DNA of 64,000 nt from Nitrospira defluvii (GCA_000196815.1 FP929003.1:620001-684000); one strand, 5' to 3'; positions 8,130-17,305 are shown, counted from the stretch's first letter. A program made the numbers and translations. Notes: a model not told the origin generated them from the letters alone.

Positions 8130-9103
8130 ATGGGACCAATCAACGCGCGATCTCGGAAAATCTTGGTCAAGATCCATCTGTACGTCGGATTGGTCCTTGG
8201 GGTCGTGCTCGCGATCGCCGGGCTGACCGGCAGCCTGATTGTCTTCTGGCAGCCGATCGATGTTGCGCTGAATCAGGAATTGCTCGCGCCGGACCACAGC
8301 TGCACTGAATCGGCATTTCGACCCATCGGTGACCTGGTGACTGCTGTGCGGGCGAAAATGCCGCTCAGCGGCCAACTCTCCTCGCTCCGCGTTCCGGATC
8401 ACGAGCGCCCGCTGCTGTGGGCCTGATATCACACGCCGCCTCCTGAAGCGAGTTGGGACGATATCTATACCCTGTTTGTCAAGCCTTGTCGCGGGGAAGT
8501 GACGGGGCCTCATTTGTGGAATAGCCAGCGTCGACCGTGGGGAGGGCCATTGATGAGTGCGCTCATCCAGCTCTATCAGGTTGCGGAAAAACTCATTTTG
8601 AGTCCCAAAGCCACCACAGATACGCGCTGTGGGACGACGTTGAACAGCCCCGCAGGATGCGCAAAAAGGCCGTCCAGCAAGGCCGCAGCGAGCACAGGGG
8701 CGAATCGTACTCTTGCGGTACGGTGAGCCGCTGAGCGATGCGAGAACGCCGCTGGCGGGCGTTTTCCGCATCCTGCTATACGTCGCTGTGGCTCAATGAA
8801 GGGAGCATCCTGCTCGGCAATCATCACTCTTGACATCGGCGAGGCCTGGAAGACTCAGGTCGGCATTGACCAATACAGCGGAGTGGTAGTGCGCGTCCAG
8901 GGACTGCAGACAGCGAGTATGGGGGGGATCTGCTGGGTGGGCTGTTCCCGCTGCATACCGGGCAAGCCTTTGGCATCCCAGGTCGTATCCTCCTGGTCGT
9001 CGTCGGAGTCGTCCCGATGTGTCTCTACATTACCGGATGTATCCTGTGGTGGAATCGTCGATGGATACGAGATCCCAGAGGCCGACTCAGCCACAGTGCG
9101 TGA
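8130..9103 (+). pseudogene. Decayed PepSY TM protein gene, interrupted by a 201-bp element
   Basis: The N-terminal part (KIHLYVGLVLGVVLAIAGLTGSLIVF) matches the gene at 14720. There is an in-frame TGA at 8424-8426, after which the same frame continues with recognisable family sequence up to ALIQLY. A 201-bp repeat is inserted at 8576-8776. Joining the flanks with one TA restores the codons for QLYTSLWLNEG. About 15 codons later the frame is lost and roughly the middle third of the family is missing. The C-terminal end is readable again, with one or more frame changes (VGIDQYSGVVVRV, LHTGQAFGIPGR, LYITGCILWW). This was once a full PepSY protein, perhaps paired with a neighbouring receptor. Just upstream (8081-8110) is a weak, degenerate resemblance to the regulon promoters. 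Confidence 0.85.
8576..8776 (-). mobile_element. 201-bp non-autonomous TIR element, copy 1
   Basis: Flanked by TA on both sides (8574-8575 and 8777-8778). Ends are TCAGGTTGCGGAAAAA and the reverse complement of TAGCAGGATGCGGAAAA, forming terminal inverted repeats. The interior is nearly identical to the copies at 12404 and 57156 and contains a central GTACCGC..GAGTAC hairpin. It interrupts the PepSY pseudogene and carries no coding sequence, so it must be moved in trans. The TA duplication resembles IS630/Tc1-mariner-type targets, which is inference. Confidence 0.8.
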
Positions 9104-9266
9104 ACGTGGACCTGTCAATCTCTACCCTGCTCGGCTTCGAGTTCACGACCCATTGAACCGCACCCATCAGCAGCAAGGAGTGATGTATGAATTCCAGAGA
9201 CGCGACCCAGTGCCCGTTTCGGGCCGCCCTCAAACGGCTCGGCAACCTCCTCGTATCCTCCACGCC

Positions 9267-9321
9267 TGTAGCAAGGGTGAGCAGGCGTCGGTAGACAATT
9301 CCCCGTGCGGTTCCGTAGGGT
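9267..9321 (+). promoter_or_regulatory. Regulon promoter B
   Basis: TGTAGCA 9267-9273, GTGAGCA 9277-9283 (10-bp period), TAGACA 9292-9297, 18-bp spacer, TAGGGT 9316-9321. All spacings equal those of promoter A. The small Cys/His protein at 9352 starts 30 bp downstream. Confidence 0.7.
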
Positions 9322-9351
9322 GAGCGCGCCGCTAGACCCTGGAGAGGATCC

Positions 9352-9750
9352 GTGAAAGTTCCGTTTCGCTGCATCCATCAGTCCGCTCCGTTGAGCCGCA
9401 GTGCACAAGCCGTGGCGTTGCTGGCCCTGCTGTTGATTTCGATCCGGCTGGTCGCCGGATTTGTCTGTTCGACCTGTTTCAACGAGATCGAACGCCCGGA
9501 CACCCGATCCTTTCATCTCCACGGCGGGGGCGATCTCGATCCCTGCCACCACGGAAGGGCCACGGCGCATCCACTGGTCAAATGGGCTTGCGCGGTCACG
9601 GTTGACGATCCCGCCGTTGTCTTGCCGGACGTGCCACAGCTCTTTCTGGTGGTGTCGTTCCTGGCCGTAGCGGTTCTGTTGATTGTTCCCTTTCGCGGTC
9701 GCTTCCTCTTTGCGGCCACCGGCCGTGGACCTCCTCTCACGCGCGCCTAA
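9352..9750 (+). CDS. Small Cys/His-rich membrane protein (paralogue B)
   Basis: A 132-residue paralogue of the 4404 and 14142 proteins. It has an N-terminal membrane helix, GFVCSTCFNEIERPDTRSFHLH, GGGDLDPCHHG, LVKWACAVT, LPDVPQL, a second hydrophobic helix and a GRGPP tail. The GTG start is preceded by GGAGAGGA. Conserved Cys, His and Asp positions across the three copies suggest a metal site facing the periplasm. It sits between promoter B and TonB receptor 3, the same arrangement as at 4404-7188. Confidence 0.75.
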   Translation: MKVPFRCIHQSAPLSRSAQAVALLALLLISIRLVAGFVCSTCFNEIERPDTRSFHLHGGGDLDPCHHGRATAHPLVKWACAVTVDDPAVVLPDVPQLFLVVSFLAVAVLLIVPFRGRFLFAATGRGPPLTRA

Positions 9751-9925
9751 CTGCACCGTCATCACATCGAACACCATTGACGCGCCGGGGACCCGCGCAG
9801 GCCGAGTCGGGCTGTGCGCGACGACGGTTTCGCACGTCCTGTGAAAGGCGAGTGGACCGTGCGTGGAATCCGGCGAACACACGCTGTGGGCTCTGTTTCG
9901 ACAGGGTGCCGCAGGAGAGGAAGTT

Positions 9926-12283
9926 ATGTCTCACGCTACAATGTCGCATTCTCGCATCCGCAGGACTTATCTCACGATGCCTACGTGGGGGAAAATCCTA
10001 TCCCGCTCCCTGGCGGTCGTTCCAATACTCGTCGCTCTCACAGCCTGTATCGGCCCACATAAACCGGTACCAACGCACCAGACGGAGGCTGCGCCTGCTC
10101 CGGCACCCGAGAGGACCGACGGGCCTGCCCCCGTTGAGGTGATGCCGGCGCCGACCGGGACGGCAGACGGTTCGCTCCCTCCCTCATCGCCCCTGCCGCC
10201 GCCGACGGTGGAGCGGTCCCAGCCGACCCCTCCGGACGTGCCGGTGGTGGATGTCAAACCCGTGTATGTCATGGCCCGGCAGGAGTCTTACCATGCCAGC
10301 CATGCCACGACGGCCACCAAGACCGATACGCCGATCATGGAGACGCCGTTCTCCATCCAGGTCGTCCCCCAGCAGGTGTTGAAGGATCAACAGACGACGC
10401 GTCTGGATCATGCGCTGAACAACGTCAGCGGCGTCTTTGCCAATCAGTCGCTGAGCCTCTTCGAATCGTTTACGATTCGAGGATTTGAAACGTTCGACTA
10501 CTATCGGGAAGGGACCCGATTCCAGTCGGCCCTGACGCAAACCGGCCGGAGGGAAATGGCGAATCTGGAACGAATCGAGGTCCTGAAGGGCCCGGCCTCG
10601 ATTCTCTATGGCCGGATTCAACCGGGTGGCATGATCAATCTCGTCACGAAGAAGCCGCTGGAGGAATCCTATTATTCGATCCAGCAGCAAGTCGGGTCCT
10701 ACGATTTCTACCGCACGGCCTTGGATGCGACGAGCAAACTCAACGAGTCGGGGTCGCTGCTGTATCGCTTCAATATGTCCTATGAAAACAAGGGCTCATT
10801 TCGGGAGTTTATCGATGACAAAAAGTTGTTCATTGCGCCGGTGGTGCAATGGAAATTGAGCGAGCGGACACAGATCACTTTTGACGGGGAATATAGCAAA
10901 GGTAAAGTCCGTCCGGACTATGGCACCGTGGCTCTCGGCACCAGGCCGGCCACTCTGCCGATCGAGCGTAACCTGGGCGAGTCCTTTGCCAAGGCGGACT
11001 ATACGGCCCTGCTCGGCGGATTCAATTGGTCGCATGAATTCAATAGCCAGTGGAAGATTCAACACCGGGCCTATCTGCAATCGACGAAGGAAGACGATCA
11101 GGTGGTGCTGCCGCTGGCTCTGCAAGCGGACAACGAAACCTTGGATCGCTTTTTTGCCGGCTTCCAGGGCAACAAACACAAGACTTATACGACCAGCCTC
11201 GACCTGACCGGGCACTTCGACACGTTCGGGCTCAAACACCGGCTCTTGGTGGGAGGGGACTATTACCAGTTCAAGAATACCGCCACCATGGTCGACAACT
11301 TTGCCTTTCCCTCCATCAACATCTTCAATCCGGTTCATGGGGGGAATCCGATCCACGATCCGGCGGATAACTTTGCATTCGATCTTCGCGAGAAATGGTT
11401 TGGCCTCTATCTGCAAGACCAGGTGGAACTGCCGTTTCACCTGCATCTGTTGGCGGGCCTGCGGTACGACAGCGCGGAGATTACGACCGACAATACGTTC
11501 GGCGGGACGCGCACCGTATCGAGCAGCCGGCAGTCCGCCGTCACGCCGCGTGTGGGCCTACTCTGGCAGCCGATCAAGGAATTCGCCTTGTACGGCAACT
11601 ATGTCGAAGGCTTCGGGGTGCCGAATATCGGCTCGCTGGGGGTGACGGGGGAGCGGCTGAAAGCGGAAACGTCTCAGCAGTGGGAAGCCGGGGTCAAGAC
11701 GGAGTTTATGGATGGACGCTGGACGGCTACCCTGTCGTATTTCGACCTGACGAAGCAAAATGTGGCCACGGGCCATCCCGATCCCGTCCTGGCCGCCTTG
11801 GGGTTCTCCGTGCAAACGGGTGAAGCGCGCAACAAGGGCGTCGAACTGGACGTCGCCGGAGAAGTGCTCCCGGGATTGGATGTGATCGCCACCTATACGT
11901 ACACCAATTCCGAAATCACCCAGATGAACGACGGCACGGTCGGCAATCGCTTCCCCAATGTCCCGAAACATGCGGGCAGCCTATGGACGACCTACCGGTT
12001 CCAGGAACCGCGTCTGGCCGGGTGGAAGGTCGGGGCCGGGCTGGTGGCGAGAGGCGAGCGGGAAGGGAATCGGGAAAACGACTACCAGATGCCGGGGTAT
12101 GTTCTCGTCAACTTGATGGCGAGTTATACGATGCACGTCGGGGCCACGCGACTCACCGCGCAATTGAATGTGGACAATCTGCTTGGCCAGGAGTACTTCC
12201 CGAGCAGCGCAGGCTTCGGCCGGGGTCGGATCGACATCGGAGCGCCGCGTTTCTTCCTGGGATCCCTGAAGATGGAGTTTTAG
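9926..12283 (+). CDS. TonB-dependent siderophore-type receptor 3 with lipoprotein-like N-terminus
   Basis: A 785-residue receptor of the TonB-siderophore class: plug with METPFSIQVVPQQVLKDQ, SFTIRGFETFDYYREG, ERIEVLKGPASILYGR and PGGMINLVTKKP, and a barrel ending in Phe (LKMEF). The N-terminus is unusual. A hydrophobic segment ends in a lipobox, LTAC, with Cys at residue 41, followed by a Pro/Ala-rich linker of about 65 residues before the plug. ATG at 9926 is chosen for its AGGAGAGG site; ATG at 9976 would give a shorter, more typical lipoprotein signal. The linker might span part of the periplasm if the protein is lipid-anchored, which is speculative. It is probably co-transcribed with the 9352 gene. 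Confidence 0.88.
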   Translation: MSHATMSHSRIRRTYLTMPTWGKILSRSLAVVPILVALTACIGPHKPVPTHQTEAAPAPAPERTDGPAPVEVMPAPTGTADGSLPPSSPLPPPTVERSQPTPPDVPVVDVKPVYVMARQESYHASHATTATKTDTPIMETPFSIQVVPQQVLKDQQTTRLDHALNNVSGVFANQSLSLFESFTIRGFETFDYYREGTRFQSALTQTGRREMANLERIEVLKGPASILYGRIQPGGMINLVTKKPLEESYYSIQQQVGSYDFYRTALDATSKLNESGSLLYRFNMSYENKGSFREFIDDKKLFIAPVVQWKLSERTQITFDGEYSKGKVRPDYGTVALGTRPATLPIERNLGESFAKADYTALLGGFNWSHEFNSQWKIQHRAYLQSTKEDDQVVLPLALQADNETLDRFFAGFQGNKHKTYTTSLDLTGHFDTFGLKHRLLVGGDYYQFKNTATMVDNFAFPSINIFNPVHGGNPIHDPADNFAFDLREKWFGLYLQDQVELPFHLHLLAGLRYDSAEITTDNTFGGTRTVSSSRQSAVTPRVGLLWQPIKEFALYGNYVEGFGVPNIGSLGVTGERLKAETSQQWEAGVKTEFMDGRWTATLSYFDLTKQNVATGHPDPVLAALGFSVQTGEARNKGVELDVAGEVLPGLDVIATYTYTNSEITQMNDGTVGNRFPNVPKHAGSLWTTYRFQEPRLAGWKVGAGLVARGEREGNRENDYQMPGYVLVNLMASYTMHVGATRLTAQLNVDNLLGQEYFPSSAGFGRGRIDIGAPRFFLGSLKMEF

Positions 12284-12313
12284 CCGCTACACCATCCGTG
12301 CCGGCCCGAACGT

Positions 12314-12346
12314 CTCCCGTGCCCGCCGAGTCGGCGGGCACGGGAG
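12314..12346 (+). terminator. GC-rich hairpin after receptor 3
   Basis: A 14-bp perfect stem (CTCCCGTGCCCGCC pairing with GGCGGGCACGGGAG, 5-nt loop) 30 bp after the receptor stop. There is no T-run, so it may be a terminator-like or mRNA-stabilising hairpin rather than a classical intrinsic terminator. Confidence 0.5.
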
Positions 12347-12403
12347 GCCCCGGGCGTTGCGCGCATGCATTCGACTCGCCGACCCGACCTTTCCGTCCTC
12401 TTA

Positions 12404-12604
12404 GCAGGATGCGGAAAAAGTCCGCCAGCGGCGTTCTCGCATCGCTCAGTGGCTCACCGTACCGCAAGAGTACGATTCGCCCCTGTGCTCGCTGCGGCCT
12501 TGCTGGACGGCCATTTTGCGCATCCTGCGAGGCTGTTCAACGTTGTCCCACACCGCGTATCTGTGGTGGCTTTGGGACTCAAAACGAGTTTTTCCGCAAC
12601 CTGT
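12404..12604 (+). mobile_element. 201-bp non-autonomous TIR element, copy 2
   Basis: Flanked by TA (12402-12403 and 12605-12606). It starts GCAGGATGCGGAAAAAG and ends TTTTTCCGCAACCTGT. It has the same length as copies 1 and 4 and is almost identical inside, including the GTACCGCAAGAGTAC hairpin and an internal GCGCATCCTGC that marks the end of the shorter palindromic relatives. Non-coding. Confidence 0.8.
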
Positions 12605-12718
12605 TAGAGGCCGCAGGCTCCGCGTGACCTGTGGCCATTCAAGAGCCACAGGCGTCGGCTGAGCAGAGCGGCAACGTTGATGTCTGGATGTATCCAGAGT
12701 GGATCAGTCGTTCAATCG

Positions 12719-12755
12719 CCATGAAAATCATGCTGTCAATGCTCGATTTTCATGG
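12719..12755. promoter_or_regulatory. Inverted repeat upstream of DUF4143 ATPase
   Basis: CCATGAAAATC (12719-12729) and GATTTTCATGG (12745-12755) form a perfect 11-bp inverted repeat with a 15-bp spacer, 15 bp before the ATPase start. It could be an operator for autoregulation or an mRNA hairpin. Confidence 0.5.
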
Positions 12756-12770
12756 TACGATCAGTTCGCA

Positions 12771-13931
12771 ATGATCAGCAGGCCTGCCATTCTCGACCGT
12801 ATTCGTGCCGCGCTCGCCAGGACTGCGGTGGTCGTGCTCGCCGGCCCACGACAGTGTGGTAAAACCACGCTGGCACGTGAGCTTCTCTCCGAGGACTCTC
12901 CCAACTACTTCGACCTTGAGGACCCGCTGAGCCTTGCGCGACTGGACGAACCCAAGACCACTCTCGAACCACTGCAGGGGCTTGTGGTCATTGATGAGAT
13001 TCAACGGCGGCCCGATCTCTTTCCAGTGCTGCGGGTGCTCGCGGACCGCAAGAAACAGCCGGCGCGTTTCCTGATTCTCGGCAGCGCCTCGGGTGAGTTG
13101 CTGCGCCAGAGTTCGGAGAGTCTGGCCGGGCGCATGGAGCGGATCGAGATCGGGGGCTTCACCGTGGACGAAGTCGGACTGCAATCGGTGTCGCAACTTT
13201 GGCGACGCGGCAGCTTTCCGCTCGCGTTCCTCGCCCGCACGGAGATGGACAGCCTCGCCTGGCGCAAACAGTTCATTCAGACACTCTTGGAGCGCGACCT
13301 CCCGCAATGGGGCGTCCGTGTTCCGGCCGCGGCGTTGCTGCGCTTTTGGACCATGGTCGCACATTGCCATGGACAGACCTGGAACGCTGCCGAACCGGCC
13401 CGGGCGCTGGGTGTGAACCCGTCCACCAGCCGCCGCTACCTCGATCTCCTCACCGACGCCTTGATGGTGCGTCAACTTCAACCCTGGCACGCCAACCTCG
13501 GCAAACGGCAGGTGAAGATGCCGAAAGTCTATGTTCGCGACAGTGGCCTGTTGCACCAGTTGTTCGGGCTTGGCACGGAGAAGGCGATCCTTTCTCATCC
13601 CAGGGTCGGGGCCTCGTGGGAGGGGTTTGTCATCGAGCAGGTACTGGCCGCCGAGTTGTATGACGAGGCGTATTTCTGGGCCACGCACCAAGGAGCGGAA
13701 ATCGACCTGATCCTGCGTCGGGGTGACCGGTTGCTCGGTGTGGAGTGTAAGCGCGTCGATGCGCCGCGCCTGACGCCCTCGATCCGCATCGCACTCGACG
13801 ATCTCCGCCTGGAACGCGTCGCGATCGTCTATCCAGGAACCAAGCGCGTCGCGCTCACCGACCGGGTGGAAGCTGTGCCGCTCGGCGCATTGGCCGTGCC
13901 AGGCCATCTCTTCGAGGAAGAAAAAGGATAA
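12771..13931 (+). CDS. AAA ATPase with C-terminal DUF4143 nuclease-like domain
   Basis: A 386-residue protein. Walker A is VLAGPRQCGKTTLAREL near residues 22-37, Walker B is GLVVIDEIQRRPDLFPVLR, and a sensor-like LILGSASGELL follows. The middle holds a winged-helix-like part (NPSTSRRYLDLLTDALMVRQLQPW). The C-terminal DUF4143 part ends with FWATHQGAEIDLIL and LLGVECKR, a PD-(D/E)xK-like E-x-D...E-x-K arrangement. These orphan ATPases are common and scattered among bacteria; their function is unsettled. ATG at 12771 follows the inverted repeat. It stands alone between two metal-uptake modules and is probably a mobile cargo gene. Confidence 0.85.
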   Translation: MISRPAILDRIRAALARTAVVVLAGPRQCGKTTLARELLSEDSPNYFDLEDPLSLARLDEPKTTLEPLQGLVVIDEIQRRPDLFPVLRVLADRKKQPARFLILGSASGELLRQSSESLAGRMERIEIGGFTVDEVGLQSVSQLWRRGSFPLAFLARTEMDSLAWRKQFIQTLLERDLPQWGVRVPAAALLRFWTMVAHCHGQTWNAAEPARALGVNPSTSRRYLDLLTDALMVRQLQPWHANLGKRQVKMPKVYVRDSGLLHQLFGLGTEKAILSHPRVGASWEGFVIEQVLAAELYDEAYFWATHQGAEIDLILRRGDRLLGVECKRVDAPRLTPSIRIALDDLRLERVAIVYPGTKRVALTDRVEAVPLGALAVPGHLFEEEKG

Positions 13932-14057
13932 ACGTCACCGACGGTATCGCCGCACTCGGTCATGCGCGGCTAGGCGGGAGCATTGGATCAGCGACGTTCA
14001 TGCCATTTCTTGAAGAATTCCTGTCATGGCTCGCCCGTTCTTCATCGCATAACAGGC

Positions 14058-14112
14058 TGTAGCATTCGTGAGCACCTGTTGCTGGACAAGGGAATGGGTG
14101 TTTGCGTATGGT
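14058..14112 (+). promoter_or_regulatory. Regulon promoter C
   Basis: TGTAGCA 14058-14064, GTGAGCA 14068-14074, TGGACA 14083-14088, 18-bp spacer, TATGGT 14107-14112. Spacings are identical to promoters A and B. It drives the small Cys/His protein at 14142 and presumably the PepSY/MFP/ABC genes beyond. Confidence 0.7.
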
Positions 14113-14141
14113 AAGGGCCTTTCGACCGCGTGGAAGCTGCG

Positions 14142-14540
14142 ATGACGACACAGCGGGGGTTTCTCTCACAACATCGGCGATCCAGTCTGGCGCCACGGAC
14201 GGCGGTAGCCGTGGCTTGCCTATTAGCCGTGATCCGGGTAGTTGCCGGGTTCGTCTGCCACACCTGCTTCGTTGATTTCGAGAAGCCGGCCTCCCGAAGT
14301 TTTCATCTCCATGCCGGGGGCGATCATGACCCCTGTCATCATGGGCAGGCAGAAGCAAGTCCGCTGGTAACCTGGGCTTGCACGGTCACGCAGGACGAAA
14401 CCGCCTTCATTCTTCCTGATATCCCACGACTTCCGGTCGTGGTTTCTGAATTTGTGCCGCTGGTCCTGCTCCTGTTGTCCTATCGGACCCTCTTTCAGAT
14501 TGTTGCCCACGGTCGCGGTCCTCCCGTTCATTTCTCCTGA
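14142..14540 (+). CDS. Small Cys/His-rich membrane protein (paralogue C)
   Basis: A 132-residue paralogue of the 4404 and 9352 proteins: membrane helix, GFVCHTCFVDFEKPASRSFHLH, GGDHDPCHHG, LVTWACTVT, LPDIPRLP, a second helix and a HGRGPP tail. ATG at 14142 is chosen for the GGAAG site 5 nt upstream; an in-frame GTG at 14130 is possible. It heads the group that continues with PepSY, fusion protein and ABC transporter, showing that this small protein is linked to metal handling in general rather than to one receptor. Confidence 0.75.
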   Translation: MTTQRGFLSQHRRSSLAPRTAVAVACLLAVIRVVAGFVCHTCFVDFEKPASRSFHLHAGGDHDPCHHGQAEASPLVTWACTVTQDETAFILPDIPRLPVVVSEFVPLVLLLLSYRTLFQIVAHGRGPPVHFS

Positions 14541-14719
14541 TCACCGGTTTCATTCGTACTGAATAGCCACACTCCCGATGCGGGTTCGAGGTGAATGGAA
14601 CCGCGTCATGGAGCACGTCTTCACCCGGCGTCGGTTTGCCGCTCGAAGGGGGACTTCCGTGCGGACCTTGTTAGCACTGACGCGATGATACGTCCGCAGG
14701 TCGCAGGAGTGTCTGTCGC

Positions 14720-15955
14720 ATGTCTCGTAGAGCCGTGACATCCTCGTCGGTTCCAGTGGCGTCTCGCGAGGTCGCGCAAGCCGGAGCGCGGGACCGTCGG
14801 GTGCGCGTGTGGCGCACGTGGTGGGTGCAGGCACATCTCTATTTGGGCCTGACCGCGGGGGCGTTGCTGGTGGTCTTCGGAGTGACCGGCAGTATCCTGG
14901 TGTTCTTTCAGGAAATCGACGAGTGGCTGAATCCTGCATTGCTGACGGTGGACGCGCCGGCAGACGGGCAGAATGGTTATCGGCCGATAGGTGAGATTCT
15001 GAGGGCGGCGGAACAGGCGGCGCCACCGGGAAGTCGCATCACGCAAATCTATGGCGCGACGAAACGCGAGCGGGTCATGGCCGTCTATATGGAGCAGCCG
15101 TCGAAAGCCTGGCAACGGATTTTTGTCGATCCTTACCGGGCCCGGGTGACGGGGGTGCGCAGTTATGGGCCCGACGAGTGGATCCCGCACTACTTCATGG
15201 ATGCGATCTTCGCACTGCATTACCAATTGTTCGCCGGGATGACGGGTGTCACGTTGGCGGCGATCGCGGCCTGGTTGCTGATGCTGTCCTTAGTCACGGG
15301 CGTAATCGTCTGGTGGCCGGTGAACGGGCACTGGCGGCAGGCGTTTGTGATCAGACGACCGTTCGCCTCGTTCCGGCTGTTGTTCGATCTGCACAAGACC
15401 CTGTCGTTGTATCTCTGTCTGGCGATCGGAGCCGTGCTCCTGTCCGGTGCCTACATGAATTGGGCCGAGCCGATCCTATGGGTCACGCAGATTCTGTCGC
15501 CAGCCACTCGCGGCCCTGCGCAATCGTCTCCGTCGACTGATGGAGATGGTGCGCATCCGATCAGTCCGCAACGGGCGGCGGAACTGGCGGCAGCCCGGTA
15601 CCCCGAGGGCCGGCTGAGCTCCATCGCCATGCCGGAGGATGCGAGCGGCGTCTACCAAGTGGGCCGGCAGGGCGTGCCTGGGCTGAGCGCGTTTTGGTCG
15701 GAGCGGATCGTGAGCGTCGATCAGTACAGCGGCGTGATCGTTGATGTGCGTGCGCCCGATACGAGGCGGAGCGCCGGGGAAACCTTTCTCGATTGGCAAT
15801 GGCCGCTGCATTCAGGCCAGGCATTCGGGATGCCCGGCCGCCTGCTGGTGTGCGCGAGCGGTCTGGCCTGCCCGGTCATCTACGCCACCGGGTTCCTCAT
15901 GTGGTGGCGAAAACGCCGATCCCGGGAGCGGCGGTCGATCGCATCGGCGACGTAG
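14720..15955 (+). CDS. PepSY-associated TM helix protein (intact)
   Basis: A 411-residue protein with four predicted membrane segments. The first is around HLYLGLTAGALLVVFGVTG, the second around LLMLSLVTGVIVWWP, the third follows FDLHKTLSLYLCL, and the last comes after WPLHSGQAFGMPGRLL. Periplasmic PepSY-type parts lie between. This is the PepSY_TM family, often found beside TonB receptors and linked to ferric-siderophore reduction. AGGAG precedes the ATG. It is followed 81 bp later by the membrane fusion protein, so it may deliver or accept electrons or substrate for that transporter, which is inferred. Confidence 0.88.
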   Translation: MSRRAVTSSSVPVASREVAQAGARDRRVRVWRTWWVQAHLYLGLTAGALLVVFGVTGSILVFFQEIDEWLNPALLTVDAPADGQNGYRPIGEILRAAEQAAPPGSRITQIYGATKRERVMAVYMEQPSKAWQRIFVDPYRARVTGVRSYGPDEWIPHYFMDAIFALHYQLFAGMTGVTLAAIAAWLLMLSLVTGVIVWWPVNGHWRQAFVIRRPFASFRLLFDLHKTLSLYLCLAIGAVLLSGAYMNWAEPILWVTQILSPATRGPAQSSPSTDGDGAHPISPQRAAELAAARYPEGRLSSIAMPEDASGVYQVGRQGVPGLSAFWSERIVSVDQYSGVIVDVRAPDTRRSAGETFLDWQWPLHSGQAFGMPGRLLVCASGLACPVIYATGFLMWWRKRRSRERRSIASAT

Positions 15956-16036
15956 ATCGCGTTGCGGCGGCGCCTCGCGTGCGTGGCATTTGTGAGAGAA
16001 CGGCAGGTTCGTTGCCGTTCCATGAAGGAGGTTCCC

Positions 16037-17305
16037 GTGTCTGCTCATCAATCATCTGATCGCCCTGAGCCTCGCAAATCCGGCATTCATGATGCCGATT
16101 TAGACGGGTTGGCGATTCATCGTCCGGCCCCCGGTGGGACTCCGTCTTCCGGTCGGCGTCGGTGGCTGTGGCTGACGCTGGCTGTCCTGCTGGCTGCCGC
16201 CGGCTTGGCGTGGAGTACGGCCTGGCTTCGACCGGACCAACGAGTCGAGGTGGTCCCGGTGGTGCGCATGCCGTCCGGAAGCGGGGCAGGCCTGGCGGCC
16301 ACAGGGTATGTGGTCGCGCAACGGCAGGCGTCGATTGCTTCCAAGGGGACGGGGCGGCTGATTTACTTCGGCGTCAACGTCGGCGATCGGGTGAAGGAGG
16401 GGCAACTGATCGCGCGCATCGAGCATGATGATATGGATGCGCTGTACCGGCAGGCTTTGGCCCGGCTGGGTGTGGCGCGGGCGCAACTGGGTGCCGCGAA
16501 GCCGGAGCTCGAAGAAGCGACATTGAGCTTCGAGCGCGTGAAGACCCTCCTGGAACAATCCTTTGTCACCAAGTCGGAATTCGACATGGCCTCAGCGAGA
16601 CTTCGCCGCGCCGCTGCGGCGGTCAAGTCTACCGAGGCGGCGGTCACTGCGGCGGAAGCGGAACGGCAAAATGCCACCGTGCAGTTGGAGAATACGAGTA
16701 TTCGTGCGCCGTTCGATGGCGTCATCGTGAAGAAGTTGGCGGAGATCGGCGAGGTCGTCTCGCCGTTCACCGCCACTGTTCGGTCAGGCGGGTCGGTGGT
16801 GAACATGGTCGACCCCCTGTCGGTGACGGTGGACGCCGAGGTGTCGGAGGCGATGATTCATCGGGTGCGCCCTGGGCAATCGGTGGAGATTCAGCTCGAC
16901 TCCGTGCCGGGGCATCGGTACCAGGGCGAGGTGCAGCAGGTCATGCCGATCGCGGATCGCGCCAAGGGAACTGTGCTGACGCGCATCCGGTTTCGTGACC
17001 TGGACGATCGCGTGCGGCCTGAGTTAAGCGCGAAGGTGACCTTCGGTCCGATGCCCGGAGCGTCTACAGAGCAGGGAGACGACTGGGGGGTGCCCTCCAC
17101 CGCAGTCGTCTCCCGCGACGGGCGGACGGTGGTGCTGGTCGTGCGTGCGGGCCTCGTGGCCGAAGCGGTGGTGCAAGCCGGCACCGCCGTGGCCGGGATC
17201 GTCCCGGTGCACGGGCCCCTGTCGCAGACCGATGAAGTGATCGTGGCTCCGACTGAGAGCCTGCGCTCAGGCAGCACGGTCTCGGTGCTTCGCCGTGTGC
17301 CATGA
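16037..17305 (+). CDS. Periplasmic membrane fusion protein (HlyD/MacA family)
   Basis: A 422-residue protein with an N-terminal basic segment and one membrane anchor (WLWLTLAVLLAAAGLAWS). It has a biotinyl-lipoyl-like half motif (GRLIYFGVNVGDRVKEGQLIARIEHDDM), an alpha-helical hairpin rich in Ala/Glu, the second half motif (IRAPFDGVIVKKLAEIGEVV) and a beta-barrel/membrane-proximal region. The start is GTG 16037 because AAGGAGG lies 5 nt upstream at 16025-16031; the upstream ATG at 16022 would overlap that site. The stop overlaps the ABC ATPase start (ATGA). It would join the two permeases as a MacAB/DevBCA-like exporter. Confidence 0.9.
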   Translation: MSAHQSSDRPEPRKSGIHDADLDGLAIHRPAPGGTPSSGRRRWLWLTLAVLLAAAGLAWSTAWLRPDQRVEVVPVVRMPSGSGAGLAATGYVVAQRQASIASKGTGRLIYFGVNVGDRVKEGQLIARIEHDDMDALYRQALARLGVARAQLGAAKPELEEATLSFERVKTLLEQSFVTKSEFDMASARLRRAAAAVKSTEAAVTAAEAERQNATVQLENTSIRAPFDGVIVKKLAEIGEVVSPFTATVRSGGSVVNMVDPLSVTVDAEVSEAMIHRVRPGQSVEIQLDSVPGHRYQGEVQQVMPIADRAKGTVLTRIRFRDLDDRVRPELSAKVTFGPMPGASTEQGDDWGVPSTAVVSRDGRTVVLVVRAGLVAEAVVQAGTAVAGIVPVHGPLSQTDEVIVAPTESLRSGSTVSVLRRVP

